Origin: Enterococcus saigonensis
GTDB lineage: Bacteria; Bacillota; Bacilli; Lactobacillales; Enterococcaceae
DNA length: 64,000 nt
Assembly: GCF_011397115.1 (NCBI RefSeq)
Contig: NZ_AP022822.1
Span: forward strand, 1,369,501-1,433,500
Direction: 5' to 3'
Both the position numbers and the translations under genes were made by a program. Shown piece after piece: positions 15,562 through 23,964 of the stretch (position 1 is the stretch's first letter; the number at the start of each line of letters is the position of its first letter). Under the pieces are notes generated by a model. That model was not told the DNA's origin. It did not search any database and saw only the letters and a list, made by a program, of their open reading frames with translations.

Positions 15562-17028
15562 TTATAAAATTGGGGACAATAAGCGAGAGAAATTTTGCTT
15601 AAAGCGTAACCAATAAGATTGATTTGCAATTATTTCATCAGTTAGTAAATAGCATTTTTCTTGATCGGCTAAAAAAATTTCTTGCAGCTGCTTAGTCAAT
15701 ATTTCGTCGTATACAAAAGCATTAACTTCAAAATTCAATTCATAGCTGCGGATATCTTGATTCGTTGAACCAAAAGAGCATAAATTATCATCCATAATAA
15801 TTGTTTTAGCATGTAAAAAGCCATTTTCATAATGGAAAATTTTGATTCCCATCTTGTGTAATAAATTAGCATAATATTGTGTAGCGCGGTAAATAAACGG
15901 ATGATCGGGCATGTTGGGAATCATAATGCGCACATCTACGCCTGAACGAGCCGCTGTAACTAACGCATTAAACATGACGTCATCTGGAATCAGATAAGGT
16001 GTTTGAATCCAGATTTTTTCATCAGCTGACAATATCATTTTTACAAAGGCGCTTTTTAAAATGTCGAGTTTATTTTCTGGTCCATCTGCTACAACTTGAA
16101 TTTCAGCTTCTCCACCCGTATCTTCTGTAACAACAAAATAACGTTTTTCATAATCCAGCTGATCATTTTTTTGTTTAACCGATGCATTCCAATCTCGAAT
16201 AAAGATTTCTTGTAAACTAAAACTAGCTGTCCCAACAATCCGTCCGTGTGTGTCACGCCAATAGCCAAATTTTTCACTGCGACTTAAATACTGATCTCCT
16301 ACATTAAAACCGCCAGTCCAGCCAATCTTGCCGTCAATGACAACAATTTTACGATGCAAATGATAGTTTAACCGCGTTTTGCGAATTAAGTCTCTTGAAG
16401 TGATAAAAGCTGCGACTTTTCCACCAGCAGCAACTAAAGGCTGAAAAAATTTGTCATTGGAACCTTTTGCACCCCAAGGATCATAAATAAGGCGAACTTC
16501 CACCCCTGCATTTGCCTTTTCAATTAATAATTGTAAAAATTGCTGCCCGATTTTATCGGAAAAAAAAGCATAGTATTCAACATGAATATTATCTTCAGCT
16601 GCCCTAATGTCTTCAAACAAAGCTTCAAACTTTTCATTGCCATCTGTATAAATTTTCACGCTGTTCCCCCTAGTCAGCGGGGATTCATCAACAGCCTTTA
16701 AATATCTTTCTAATAATTTTAATTCTTTTTCTACCGCTTCTACATCGTATCGCTTATTATTTTGATGAATGAGGTTGTTGATTTCTTTAACTTTACGATT
16801 GGTTTCTACATCATATTTGTAGACAGTCTCTCCATCTATTCCTCGACCACAAAATAAATAAACAATAAATCCAATAATGGGAATAAAAATCAATGTCAAA
16901 GACCATGCTAAAATACTTGTAATAGAACGCGGTTTACGAAATACTGTAACCAAAGCTCCAATTGTATTAATGAAAATTACAAGTAAAAAAACAGATTGTA
17001 AAATACTTAAGTCCTGTTGAATAGTCAT
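15562..17028 (-). CDS. cls: cardiolipin synthase
   Basis: Condenses two phosphatidylglycerols to cardiolipin at the membrane. 488 residues, the standard length. Two N-terminal helices (about 10-30 and 40-60) are followed by two phospholipase-D HKD motifs: HLHRKIVVIDGKIGWTGG near 223-240 and FLHAKTIIMDDNLCSFGS near 402-419. It lies 33 nt behind a CDF transporter gene, perhaps on the same message. Confidence 0.94.
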   Translation of the reverse strand: MTIQQDLSILQSVFLLVIFINTIGALVTVFRKPRSITSILAWSLTLIFIPIIGFIVYLFCGRGIDGETVYKYDVETNRKVKEINNLIHQNNKRYDVEAVEKELKLLERYLKAVDESPLTRGNSVKIYTDGNEKFEALFEDIRAAEDNIHVEYYAFFSDKIGQQFLQLLIEKANAGVEVRLIYDPWGAKGSNDKFFQPLVAAGGKVAAFITSRDLIRKTRLNYHLHRKIVVIDGKIGWTGGFNVGDQYLSRSEKFGYWRDTHGRIVGTASFSLQEIFIRDWNASVKQKNDQLDYEKRYFVVTEDTGGEAEIQVVADGPENKLDILKSAFVKMILSADEKIWIQTPYLIPDDVMFNALVTAARSGVDVRIMIPNMPDHPFIYRATQYYANLLHKMGIKIFHYENGFLHAKTIIMDDNLCSFGSTNQDIRSYELNFEVNAFVYDEILTKQLQEIFLADQEKCYLLTDEIIANQSYWLRFKQNFSRLLSPIL

Positions 17029-17061
17029 TGGCTGAACTCCTTTCGCTTAGTTTCAGATCAA

Positions 17062-18207
17062 TTATAATAAGTAATTATGATCAAAAGTTATTTCTAATGT
17101 TATTGGCCCCAGTTGTTTGGTTAAGTATTTTTTCAGTTCCTCTCGAATTTCAGAATCGCTTTGAGGACACTTAGGAGGTACCACTACATCAAATGATAAT
17201 TGCTCTTTTTCAATACGAAAATCATGAACACGTAAATCCAATTGCAGTGCCGTTATTGCTGCCTTTACTAATTCCCACTTCTGCTGATACTCAGGACTTT
17301 TCACAGCTACCGGGTCCAGATGACAAACCAGTTCAACTTTCAGTTTTTCACGAAAGTCTTTTTCGATATTATTAATGATATTATGCGCATAATTTAAGCT
17401 CCATGTATCATCCACTTCAATATGAACTGTAGCAAATTGCTTTTTCGGACCATAACTGTGAACCAGTAAATCGTGATATCCCAAAATATCAGGGTATTCA
17501 TTAAGACGTTCTTCCATTTTCAAAATTTCTTCTGTACTTGGGCGACTTCCCAATAACTCATCAATGAACTCTTTTACCATTTTTAAACCGCTGTAGAGTA
17601 TATATAACGCTATAACAAGTCCCATCCAACCATCAACATGCAATCCAGTGAAAAGTTCAACAAAAGCTGAGATAAGAACTGCTGCAGTTGTCATAACATC
17701 ATTTAGACTGTCCTGTGAAGAGGCCTTTAATGTTTCTGAGTCAATTGTAGCTGAAAGCTTTTGATACATTAAACTCTGCCAAATTTTAATACCAATCGAT
17801 AATAACAAAATAATAAAAACTAAAGGTGAAAGTTTAATTTTACTAGGATCTATTATTTTCTCAACAGATGAAATTAAGAATTGACAACCAACAAAAGTAA
17901 TAATAATGGATATCATAAAACCACTAATATATTCAAATCGCTCATGGCCATAAGGATGTTCTTTGTCAGCTGGTTTAGCAGCAATATGAAAGCCGACTAA
18001 AGTTAAAACAGAAGATGCAGTATCACTTAAACTGTTAATGGCATCTGCCATAATTGAGACACTTTGAGCAAAAAGTCCTATAAGAAATTTCATAACAAAT
18101 AAAAGACTATTTGAAATAAGTCCCAAACTTCCCGCTAAAAAACCAAAGGCCGTTCGGGTTTTCTCTGAATCTTTTGTTTCGACTTTTTTCATAAAATAAT
18201 TTAGCAT
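17062..18207 (-). CDS. cation diffusion facilitator (CDF) family metal transporter
   Basis: 381 residues from ATG 18207 (GAAGGGG site); codons up to 18225 lack a site. About six membrane helices lie in residues 20-215, with the HxxxD/DxxxD-type metal sites in helices 2 and 5 (IMADAINSLSDTASS; SSQDSLNDVMTT). The C-terminal cytoplasmic domain is longer than usual (about 165 residues) and contains two ferredoxin-like stretches (FATVHIEVDDTW; LRVHDFRIEKEQLSFDVVVPP). Exports divalent metal by proton exchange, likely Mn, Zn or Fe; the exact metal is not decidable here. Confidence 0.88.
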   Translation of the reverse strand: MLNYFMKKVETKDSEKTRTAFGFLAGSLGLISNSLLFVMKFLIGLFAQSVSIMADAINSLSDTASSVLTLVGFHIAAKPADKEHPYGHERFEYISGFMISIIITFVGCQFLISSVEKIIDPSKIKLSPLVFIILLLSIGIKIWQSLMYQKLSATIDSETLKASSQDSLNDVMTTAAVLISAFVELFTGLHVDGWMGLVIALYILYSGLKMVKEFIDELLGSRPSTEEILKMEERLNEYPDILGYHDLLVHSYGPKKQFATVHIEVDDTWSLNYAHNIINNIEKDFREKLKVELVCHLDPVAVKSPEYQQKWELVKAAITALQLDLRVHDFRIEKEQLSFDVVVPPKCPQSDSEIREELKKYLTKQLGPITLEITFDHNYLL

Positions 18208-18322
18208 TGCTGCAAACCCCTTCAACTAAACTTCTCTTTATTTTACCCTTTTTATCACTTTCAAACAAACTTAAGACTATTCGTGATCAATTATTTTCAC
18301 CTTAAAAACAACACAAATAATA

Positions 18323-18411
18323 ACCCGAACGTATCATGTATACTTCTCTAATAAGAGACTTTTTCTTCTAACCTGCTAAACAAGAAGAAAAAATACATTT
18401 ATAGTTCGGGT
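18323..18411. other. 89-nt three-way-junction inverted structure
   Basis: ACCCGAAC (18323-18330) pairs with GTTCGGGT (18404-18411). Inside, ATGTAT pairs with ATACAT, and then come two more hairpins: a 5-bp TCTCT/AGAGA and a 10-bp one of TTTTTCTTCT with AGAAGAAAAA. On plus it is followed by CATTTTTTAC, terminator-like, but no plus-strand gene leads into it. On minus it lies after the alaS terminator and 116 nt before the CDF start. It does not match a metal riboswitch I know. Could be a structured RNA, a terminator or a small repeat. Confidence 0.5.
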
Positions 18412-18424
18412 CATTTTTTACTAT

Positions 18425-18457
18425 AAAAAATTAGCGTCGTAAGAAGTTTGCTAATTT
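18425..18457 (-). terminator. alaS terminator
   Basis: ATTAGC pairs with GCTAAT around a 14-nt loop and is followed by six T on the minus strand, within 4 nt of the alaS stop. Modest stem. Confidence 0.65.
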
Positions 18458-18460
18458 AGA

Positions 18461-21103
18461 TTAAACTTGTTGTAAAAAATCTGCTACTTTTGCCAGTGCA
18501 GCGTTAATTCCTGCTGGATTTTTACCACCGGCTTGCGCCATGTCAGGACGACCGCCACCGCCACCTTCAACAAGTGGCGCAATGACTTTAATTAAATCGC
18601 CTGCTTTTAGTCCCCGTGCAATTGCTTGTGGACTCATTGCAACCAATAAATTCACTTTTTCACCCACAGCATTCGCTAATACTAAAACATCTGAGGTAGC
18701 TTTTTGTTTCCATTGGTCGGCTAGTTGTCGCAATTGATTCATATCTTTAACTTTTACTTCTGCTGCAATAAAAGAAATGCCATTTATTGTTTCGCTATTT
18801 TTGAAAATATCCCCAGCTTGTTGATTGGCTAATTTGCTTGCCAATTGTTCATTTTCTTTTTGTAAATCTTTTAATTGTTGTTGTAGTTGCACTGTTTTTG
18901 CAACAACTTCTTTTAATTGTGGTGATTTCACGATTGTGGCAATTTCTTTTAGTTGTGTTTCTTCACCATCAAGTAATTCGTAGGCTTCTTTACTTGTTAC
19001 AGCCTCAATTCGGCGTACACCTGCTCCGATACCAGATTCAGAAACAATCTTAAAAATCCCAATATCTTCTGTATTAGCTACGTGCGTCCCTCCACAAAGC
19101 TCGATTGACCAGTCTGCAACATTCACAACACGAACATCATGACCGTATTTCTCACCAAATAACGCCATTGCTCCCATACCTTTTGCAGTATCAATATCCG
19201 TTTCAATCGTAACAACTGGTAAAGCTTCCCATATTTTTTGATTAACAATTGCTTCCATTTGGCTTAATTCTTCTGTCGTTACTTGACCAAAGTGGGTAAA
19301 ATCAAACCGCAAGTGACCTGGTGCCACTAATGAACCTGCCTGATTTGCATGATTGCCCAATACTTCTTTTAATGCTTTGTGTAACAAATGGGTTGCAGTA
19401 TGATTTTTAATAATACGATTCCGACGAGCAACGTTAATTTGTAAGAAATAGGAAGTTCCTTCTGTCACGGGGGCTTGCAGTGTTACAGTGTGTAAAAATT
19501 GTCCATTTGGTGCTTTTTTTACATCGTGTACTTCTGCTACAATATTTCCCTCAGTATCACAAACAATACCTGTATCCGCAACTTGCCCACCCATTTCGGC
19601 GTAAAATGGAGTTTGAGCAAAAATTAATTGTGCTTCTCCGGTATTTGCGCTACTAACAATTGCCTCATCTTGAATTAAAACCAGCAATTCACTTTCTGCT
19701 TCATAATTATCGTAACCAACAAATTTACTATCTACTTTAATTTCAGTTAACAACGCAGATTGAACTCCCATGGACGTATCCGTATTTCTTGCAGCACGCG
19801 CACGTTCTCTTTGGGCTTGCATCTCTGCTTCAAAACCTGCGTGATCAACCTTCAATCCTTCGTCTTCTGCAACTTCTTCGGTTAATTCTACCGGGAAACC
19901 ATACGTATCATACAATTTGAAAATATCCTGTCCACTTAAGGTATCTTTTTTCCCTACCTTCACTTTTTCAATAACTTGTGTCAGAATTTCCAAACCTTCG
20001 TTAATTGTTTCATGGAAGCGTTCTTCTTCAGTCCGGATTACTTTTTCAATAAATTCTTGTTGTTCCAAAATTTCCGGGTAATAGCTAGCCATAATTTTGC
20101 CAACAACTGGCACTAATTTATACAAGAAAGCTTCGTCTATGCCTAATTTCTTACCATGCATAACTGCCCGACGTAACAAGCGGCGCAAGACATAGCCACG
20201 GCCTTCATTAGAAGGTAATGCCCCGTCACCGATAGCAAAAGCCAAAGCACGAATATGATCAGCAATTACTTTAAATGAGATATCTGTCTGCGGCGCATCG
20301 CTATATTGGAATTTACCACTTAAAGTTTCCACTTCTTTAATAATCGGCATAAATAAATCTGTTTCAAAGTTAGTTGGGGCATTTTGAACGATGGAAACCA
20401 TACGTTCTAATCCCATTCCTGTATCAATATTTTTATGCGGTAATGGTTCGTACGTATCATCAGGTTTATGGTTAAACTCAGAAAATACTAAATTCCAAAT
20501 TTCAAGATAACGCTCGTTCTCTCCACCAGGGTAGTTTTCAGGGTCATCAGCTGCTAAATCGTTAAACTCTTCGCCTCGATCGTAAAAAATTTCAGTATCC
20601 GGGCCACTTGGACCAGCACCAATATCCCAAAAATTATCTTCAATTTCAACAATATGATCAAGTGGTAGACCAACTTCTTCATGCCAAATCCTTTTTGCTT
20701 CTGTATCTTTAGGATAAACTGTTACATATAACTTTTCAGGGTCAAAAGCCATCCATTTTTCATTAGTCAAAAATTCCCAAGCCCAATGAATTGCTTCCTT
20801 TTTAAAATAATCCCCAATTGAAAAATTCCCTAACATTTCAAACATTGTATGATGACGAGCAGTTTTACCTACATTTTCAATATCGTTAGTTCGAATTGAT
20901 TTTTGCGCATTTGTAATACGCGGATTTTCAGGAACAACAGAGCCATCAAAATATTTTTTTAAAGTGGCTACCCCAGAGTTAATCCATAAAAGAGTAGGGT
21001 CATTTACTGGTACTAAAGATGCACTCGGTTCAACACTGTGTCCTTTTGACTTGAAAAAGTCTAGAAACATTTGGCGGACCTGGCCGCTAGTTAATTCTTT
21101 CAT
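18461..21103 (-). CDS. alaS: alanyl-tRNA synthetase
   Basis: Charges tRNA-Ala. 880 residues from ATG 21103 (TAGGAGAAGTG site). The frame runs up to 21193 but those codons belong to the T-box leader. Class II core with motif 2/3 region in the first 250 residues (RHHTMFEMLGNFSIGDYF; GMGLERM), tRNA-recognition middle domain, editing domain with HTATHLLHKAL and CGGTHV zinc/editing motifs, and the C-terminal C-Ala domain ending GGGGGRPDMAQAGG. Expression is controlled by the T-box upstream. The glycine-rich end is normal for the family. Confidence 0.97.
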   Translation of the reverse strand: MKELTSGQVRQMFLDFFKSKGHSVEPSASLVPVNDPTLLWINSGVATLKKYFDGSVVPENPRITNAQKSIRTNDIENVGKTARHHTMFEMLGNFSIGDYFKKEAIHWAWEFLTNEKWMAFDPEKLYVTVYPKDTEAKRIWHEEVGLPLDHIVEIEDNFWDIGAGPSGPDTEIFYDRGEEFNDLAADDPENYPGGENERYLEIWNLVFSEFNHKPDDTYEPLPHKNIDTGMGLERMVSIVQNAPTNFETDLFMPIIKEVETLSGKFQYSDAPQTDISFKVIADHIRALAFAIGDGALPSNEGRGYVLRRLLRRAVMHGKKLGIDEAFLYKLVPVVGKIMASYYPEILEQQEFIEKVIRTEEERFHETINEGLEILTQVIEKVKVGKKDTLSGQDIFKLYDTYGFPVELTEEVAEDEGLKVDHAGFEAEMQAQRERARAARNTDTSMGVQSALLTEIKVDSKFVGYDNYEAESELLVLIQDEAIVSSANTGEAQLIFAQTPFYAEMGGQVADTGIVCDTEGNIVAEVHDVKKAPNGQFLHTVTLQAPVTEGTSYFLQINVARRNRIIKNHTATHLLHKALKEVLGNHANQAGSLVAPGHLRFDFTHFGQVTTEELSQMEAIVNQKIWEALPVVTIETDIDTAKGMGAMALFGEKYGHDVRVVNVADWSIELCGGTHVANTEDIGIFKIVSESGIGAGVRRIEAVTSKEAYELLDGEETQLKEIATIVKSPQLKEVVAKTVQLQQQLKDLQKENEQLASKLANQQAGDIFKNSETINGISFIAAEVKVKDMNQLRQLADQWKQKATSDVLVLANAVGEKVNLLVAMSPQAIARGLKAGDLIKVIAPLVEGGGGGRPDMAQAGGKNPAGINAALAKVADFLQQV

Positions 21104-21344
21104 CACTTCTCCTACTTTCCAAAAAAATAAGACACCACTGCAAGACAAGGACGAAAACCGCGGTACCACCTTGTTTGCAATGATGTCATTCATTACCTCT
21201 TAAACTCTATAACGCAGAGTTGCGTCAGTATTGCTACTGAGTTATAAAAAGGGAGCAACTACAAACAGGTTTGTGCTTTTTTCTCAGCAATTAAAAGCTT
21301 TCTGTAACAAAGAAACTGTTAGGTCATATCCTTTTTCCTTACAA
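21104..21344 (-). promoter_or_regulatory. T-box leader controlling alaS
   Basis: The minus strand carries AAGGTGGTACCGCGG (about 21158-21172), the conserved T-box. UGGU in it can pair with the ACCA end of uncharged tRNA-Ala. CAAGG...CCTTG forms the antiterminator. The rival terminator pairs GACATCATTGCAA with TTGCAGTGGTGTC (GU pairs allowed) before TTATTTTTTT, placing the T-box in its loop. Upstream are Stem I-like pairings and GCT triplets that could be the alanine specifier, but I could not fix which one. Confidence 0.9.
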
Positions 21345-21373
21345 AGTATAGGGGACAAACTTATACTTGTCAA
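21345..21373 (-). promoter_or_regulatory. alaS promoter
   Basis: Perfect TTGACA (21368-21373), 17-nt spacer, TATACT (21345-21350). It is a strong sigma-A promoter starting the T-box leader about 240 nt before the alaS start codon. Confidence 0.85.
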
Positions 21374-21377
21374 CGAT

Positions 21378-22433
21378 TTATTCTAATTCAATTAAAATTG
21401 CTTTACGATATAAAAAGTCTTGTGGCATTAATTGTTCTTCTTCCTTTATTCGACGATTAGCACGATAATATGTCGCCTCTGGCAATAGTCCTAAAAGAGG
21501 AATTGCACTTTTTTGACTGTGATCCATTTTCAACACGGTATTGGTGATTAATTCGTAACGATTAGCTCCCCCGTTGATAACTACACCAAACATATTAGCG
21601 CCTTGTTTTAAAGTTTTCACTTGTCTTCCCCAATAACTTTCGTCCACATCAGCATTATTTCCCCAACGAAAAAGCTTGCGTGTCCCCGCGCCGACCATAA
21701 ATTCCCATTGATCTTCATTTAATAAATCGAAGCCTTCATTTTGCAATGTGTGGATTAAACTTTTCTGCGTGCATTCAAAATGTTCAAATACGTAGTAGCT
21801 ATCTGTACCATCAGCTAGCTCTAAATAAAAAGAATTTGGTGATAAAACATGGTAAGGCAAGGAATAACTTAGACTTTCTGCAAATGTTTTAGGTGCCATA
21901 AAATGTTCTTTTACTTCTGACTCGAAAAGACTAAATTTTTCCATATCTCCTGTAAATTCACCTGTAACGGTATCTAACATCCCTAAATAACGTGTTCCTA
22001 CTGGTAATGCATGTTTTTGTACAAGCATTGGTGGAATATCGGTTTTTCTTAATGGTGAAGTATGTAAATTAACATATAAATCCCAACTATCTAAATCATT
22101 CAAATGATATTCTTTCATAATTTGTTCGTCATTTTCATTTAAAGCTGTTTTGTCTGAAATAGCCCAGGCATTCGTTGGTAAACCCTGTATGCCTAAATCC
22201 CAGCCTAAAATAGCTTCACTCTGACCTGGGACAAAAACAAAAATTTCGCCGTCAATTTCCAATTCAAAAGTCCGACATTTTACACCATCTAATTGATAAG
22301 TCAATAATTCAAGATTGGTGATTTCTTTTAATGGACTAACAAAATACATCAAGACTTGTTGGAAGGCTTGAATTTTTGCTTCGTCTGTTAAATTTTTCCA
22401 ATTATTCCAGCGTAACATTTCAAACAAATTCAT
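21378..22433 (-). CDS. unknown protein with FGE/sulfatase-modifying-like C-terminal half
   Basis: 351 residues, no signal peptide or membrane helix. I do not recognise the whole protein. The C-terminal part (about 235-350) reads LLNEDQWEFMVGAGTRKLFRWGN and later YYRANRRI, which follows the pattern of formylglycine-generating-enzyme folds (LPTEAEWEYAARAG...WGD...R). The FGE copper cysteines are not visible, so it is probably a non-catalytic C-type-lectin-like relative. N-terminal half has no motif I can name. Single gene, upstream of and codirectional with alaS, apparently without a good terminator between. Confidence 0.5.
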   Translation of the reverse strand: MNLFEMLRWNNWKNLTDEAKIQAFQQVLMYFVSPLKEITNLELLTYQLDGVKCRTFELEIDGEIFVFVPGQSEAILGWDLGIQGLPTNAWAISDKTALNENDEQIMKEYHLNDLDSWDLYVNLHTSPLRKTDIPPMLVQKHALPVGTRYLGMLDTVTGEFTGDMEKFSLFESEVKEHFMAPKTFAESLSYSLPYHVLSPNSFYLELADGTDSYYVFEHFECTQKSLIHTLQNEGFDLLNEDQWEFMVGAGTRKLFRWGNNADVDESYWGRQVKTLKQGANMFGVVINGGANRYELITNTVLKMDHSQKSAIPLLGLLPEATYYRANRRIKEEEQLMPQDFLYRKAILIELE

Positions 22434-22517
22434 CGAAATTCCCCTTTAAACTATGACTTTTCATGTTATTCTTTTATTGACTTGCTAAAATTCAGTATAT
22501 CATGATTGGAGAAGATT

Positions 22518-22949
22518 ATGGACAAAATTTCCTTCGGGTGTCAAAGTGTTTTACAGACAACAGCACTTTATCTCCGCTATTGTGTTTTTGTTTTAGAACA
22601 AAAAATTAAACCAGAGTTAGAATTTGATAGTTTAGATGATACGAAAAGAAAGTATTTTGTCCTTTTTATCGCTGACAATCCTATAGCCACTATTCGCTAT
22701 CAAGCATTAGATGAGAAAACCATCCAACCCGATCGCTTTTGTGTTTTAAAAGCTTATCGCAAACGCGGTTACGGACGAAAATTATTAACGGTCTATGAAG
22801 CACAAGCAAAAAAAGATGGCCATTCTTTTTCTCAGCTGACAGCAGAAATTGAAGCGGTCGCCTTCTATCAAAAATTAGGTTATCAAATTATCAGCGAGGT
22901 TTTTATCGAAGATGGTCTTCTCTGTCAGAAAATGGCTAAGAAATTATAG
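22518..22949 (+). CDS. GNAT family N-acetyltransferase
   Basis: 143 residues from ATG 22518 (GGAGAAG site); the TTG at 22506 is too close to that site. RKRGYGRKLL at about 81-90 is the acetyl-CoA pyrophosphate loop (R/QxxGxG/A), and AVAFYQKLGYQ is the C-terminal GNAT motif B. Of the ElaA/YjcF kind in overall layout (FVLEQKIKPELEFDSLDD). Substrate not known. Divergent from the FGE-like gene; no clear terminator follows in 22950-23074, only weak stems. Confidence 0.82.
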   Translation: MDKISFGCQSVLQTTALYLRYCVFVLEQKIKPELEFDSLDDTKRKYFVLFIADNPIATIRYQALDEKTIQPDRFCVLKAYRKRGYGRKLLTVYEAQAKKDGHSFSQLTAEIEAVAFYQKLGYQIISEVFIEDGLLCQKMAKKL

Positions 22950-23074
22950 CTTTTGTACAATAAAAATCGTTCTTTCCTCCCATTATAAAAAGTGAAGCTT
23001 CAAAAGGACCAATGTTCTTCCCTTTTGCAAAAAGACAGAATCTTTTACAAGTTTCCTGGCATAAACAAAGATTT

Positions 23075-23950
23075 TTAGTGGATTGGAATGTATATGTCTA
23101 TTTCACTTTCAGGATGATCATAGCCTAAAAAGCGCGTATCATATATTTCAAAATCTTCCCGATAATCTAGCTTGTGATTAGTTGTTAAAAACCAAGTGCC
23201 CCAAATGTAATCAAATGTTTTGGGTAACATTTTTAACGACCCACGGTGTGTAAAAACAGCATAGCGTCCTGCTGGTAAAATTTTTCGGGTAAACGTTGTT
23301 GCTAATCCGTTAAAAGAATGCACCTCAATTCCTGCCACTTCTGTAAAAAGGACATCTGCATTCATGGTATAAAGTGTGTTTTCTTGGCAGGCTTCGCAAA
23401 TACCAAAACCTCTGGCATTATTTACTTGGTGGGGGATTTGGCTAAAGCGAGGACTTGCGTGATCCCAAAGCTCTTTTAACTTATTATCCTTTAGAGTCGT
23501 TTGACCACGGATACCGGCAACTTTTATTTCTGACAACGTAACAATTTGTGGGTGAACAGTAACATTTGCGGCAAGATGATCCAACAATCCCTCATCTAAA
23601 CGGGCTTTAGCTCCGATAAAAATATCCAAACGATTTTTACGATACAACTGTGGGCTAACCTGATATAGTTGTTTGAATGCGCGACTAAATGCTTCAGCAG
23701 ATTCAAAACCAGCCTCTAACCCAATGGTGATAACCTTTTCTTGCGTATTAAGTAGTTGTTTAGCAGCTCTAGCCAAGCGTCGCTTTTTAATATAACTACC
23801 AACACTCTCGCCTATAACTGCTGTAAATTGTCGATTTAAATGATAATAGGAATAACCAGCTATTTGTGCTACTTGGTCAACTGTCATATTTTCAGACAAG
23901 TGATTCTCGATATAAGTAATAGCTTTCTCCAAAGCTTTTCGATAATTCAT
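23075..23950 (-). CDS. AraC-family regulator with GyrI-like effector domain
   Basis: 291 residues. N-terminal DNA-binding domain of two helix-turn-helices (MTVDQVAQIAGYSYYHLNRQ; VITIGLEAGFESAEAFSRAF, residues about 20-105). Residues 130-291 form a GyrI/SoxS-like small-molecule binding domain (KVAGIRGQTT, then PAGRYAVFTHRGSL). The Rob/BltR style layout suggests it senses an organic compound. It begins 14 nt after the C45 hydrolase gene, so the two are probably one transcript and may act on the same chemical. Confidence 0.88.
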   Translation of the reverse strand: MNYRKALEKAITYIENHLSENMTVDQVAQIAGYSYYHLNRQFTAVIGESVGSYIKKRRLARAAKQLLNTQEKVITIGLEAGFESAEAFSRAFKQLYQVSPQLYRKNRLDIFIGAKARLDEGLLDHLAANVTVHPQIVTLSEIKVAGIRGQTTLKDNKLKELWDHASPRFSQIPHQVNNARGFGICEACQENTLYTMNADVLFTEVAGIEVHSFNGLATTFTRKILPAGRYAVFTHRGSLKMLPKTFDYIWGTWFLTTNHKLDYREDFEIYDTRFLGYDHPESEIDIYIPIH

Positions 23951-23964
23951 ATTCGTTGGCTCCT

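Noticed and set aside
18323..18411. yybP-ykoY or NiCo riboswitch before the CDF gene
   Set aside because: Conserved loop sequences of those motifs were not found, so it is listed only as an unexplained structure.
22950..23074. CAAAAGG/CCTTTTG stem as a terminator
   Set aside because: Seven base pairs with a long loop and no T-run on either strand.
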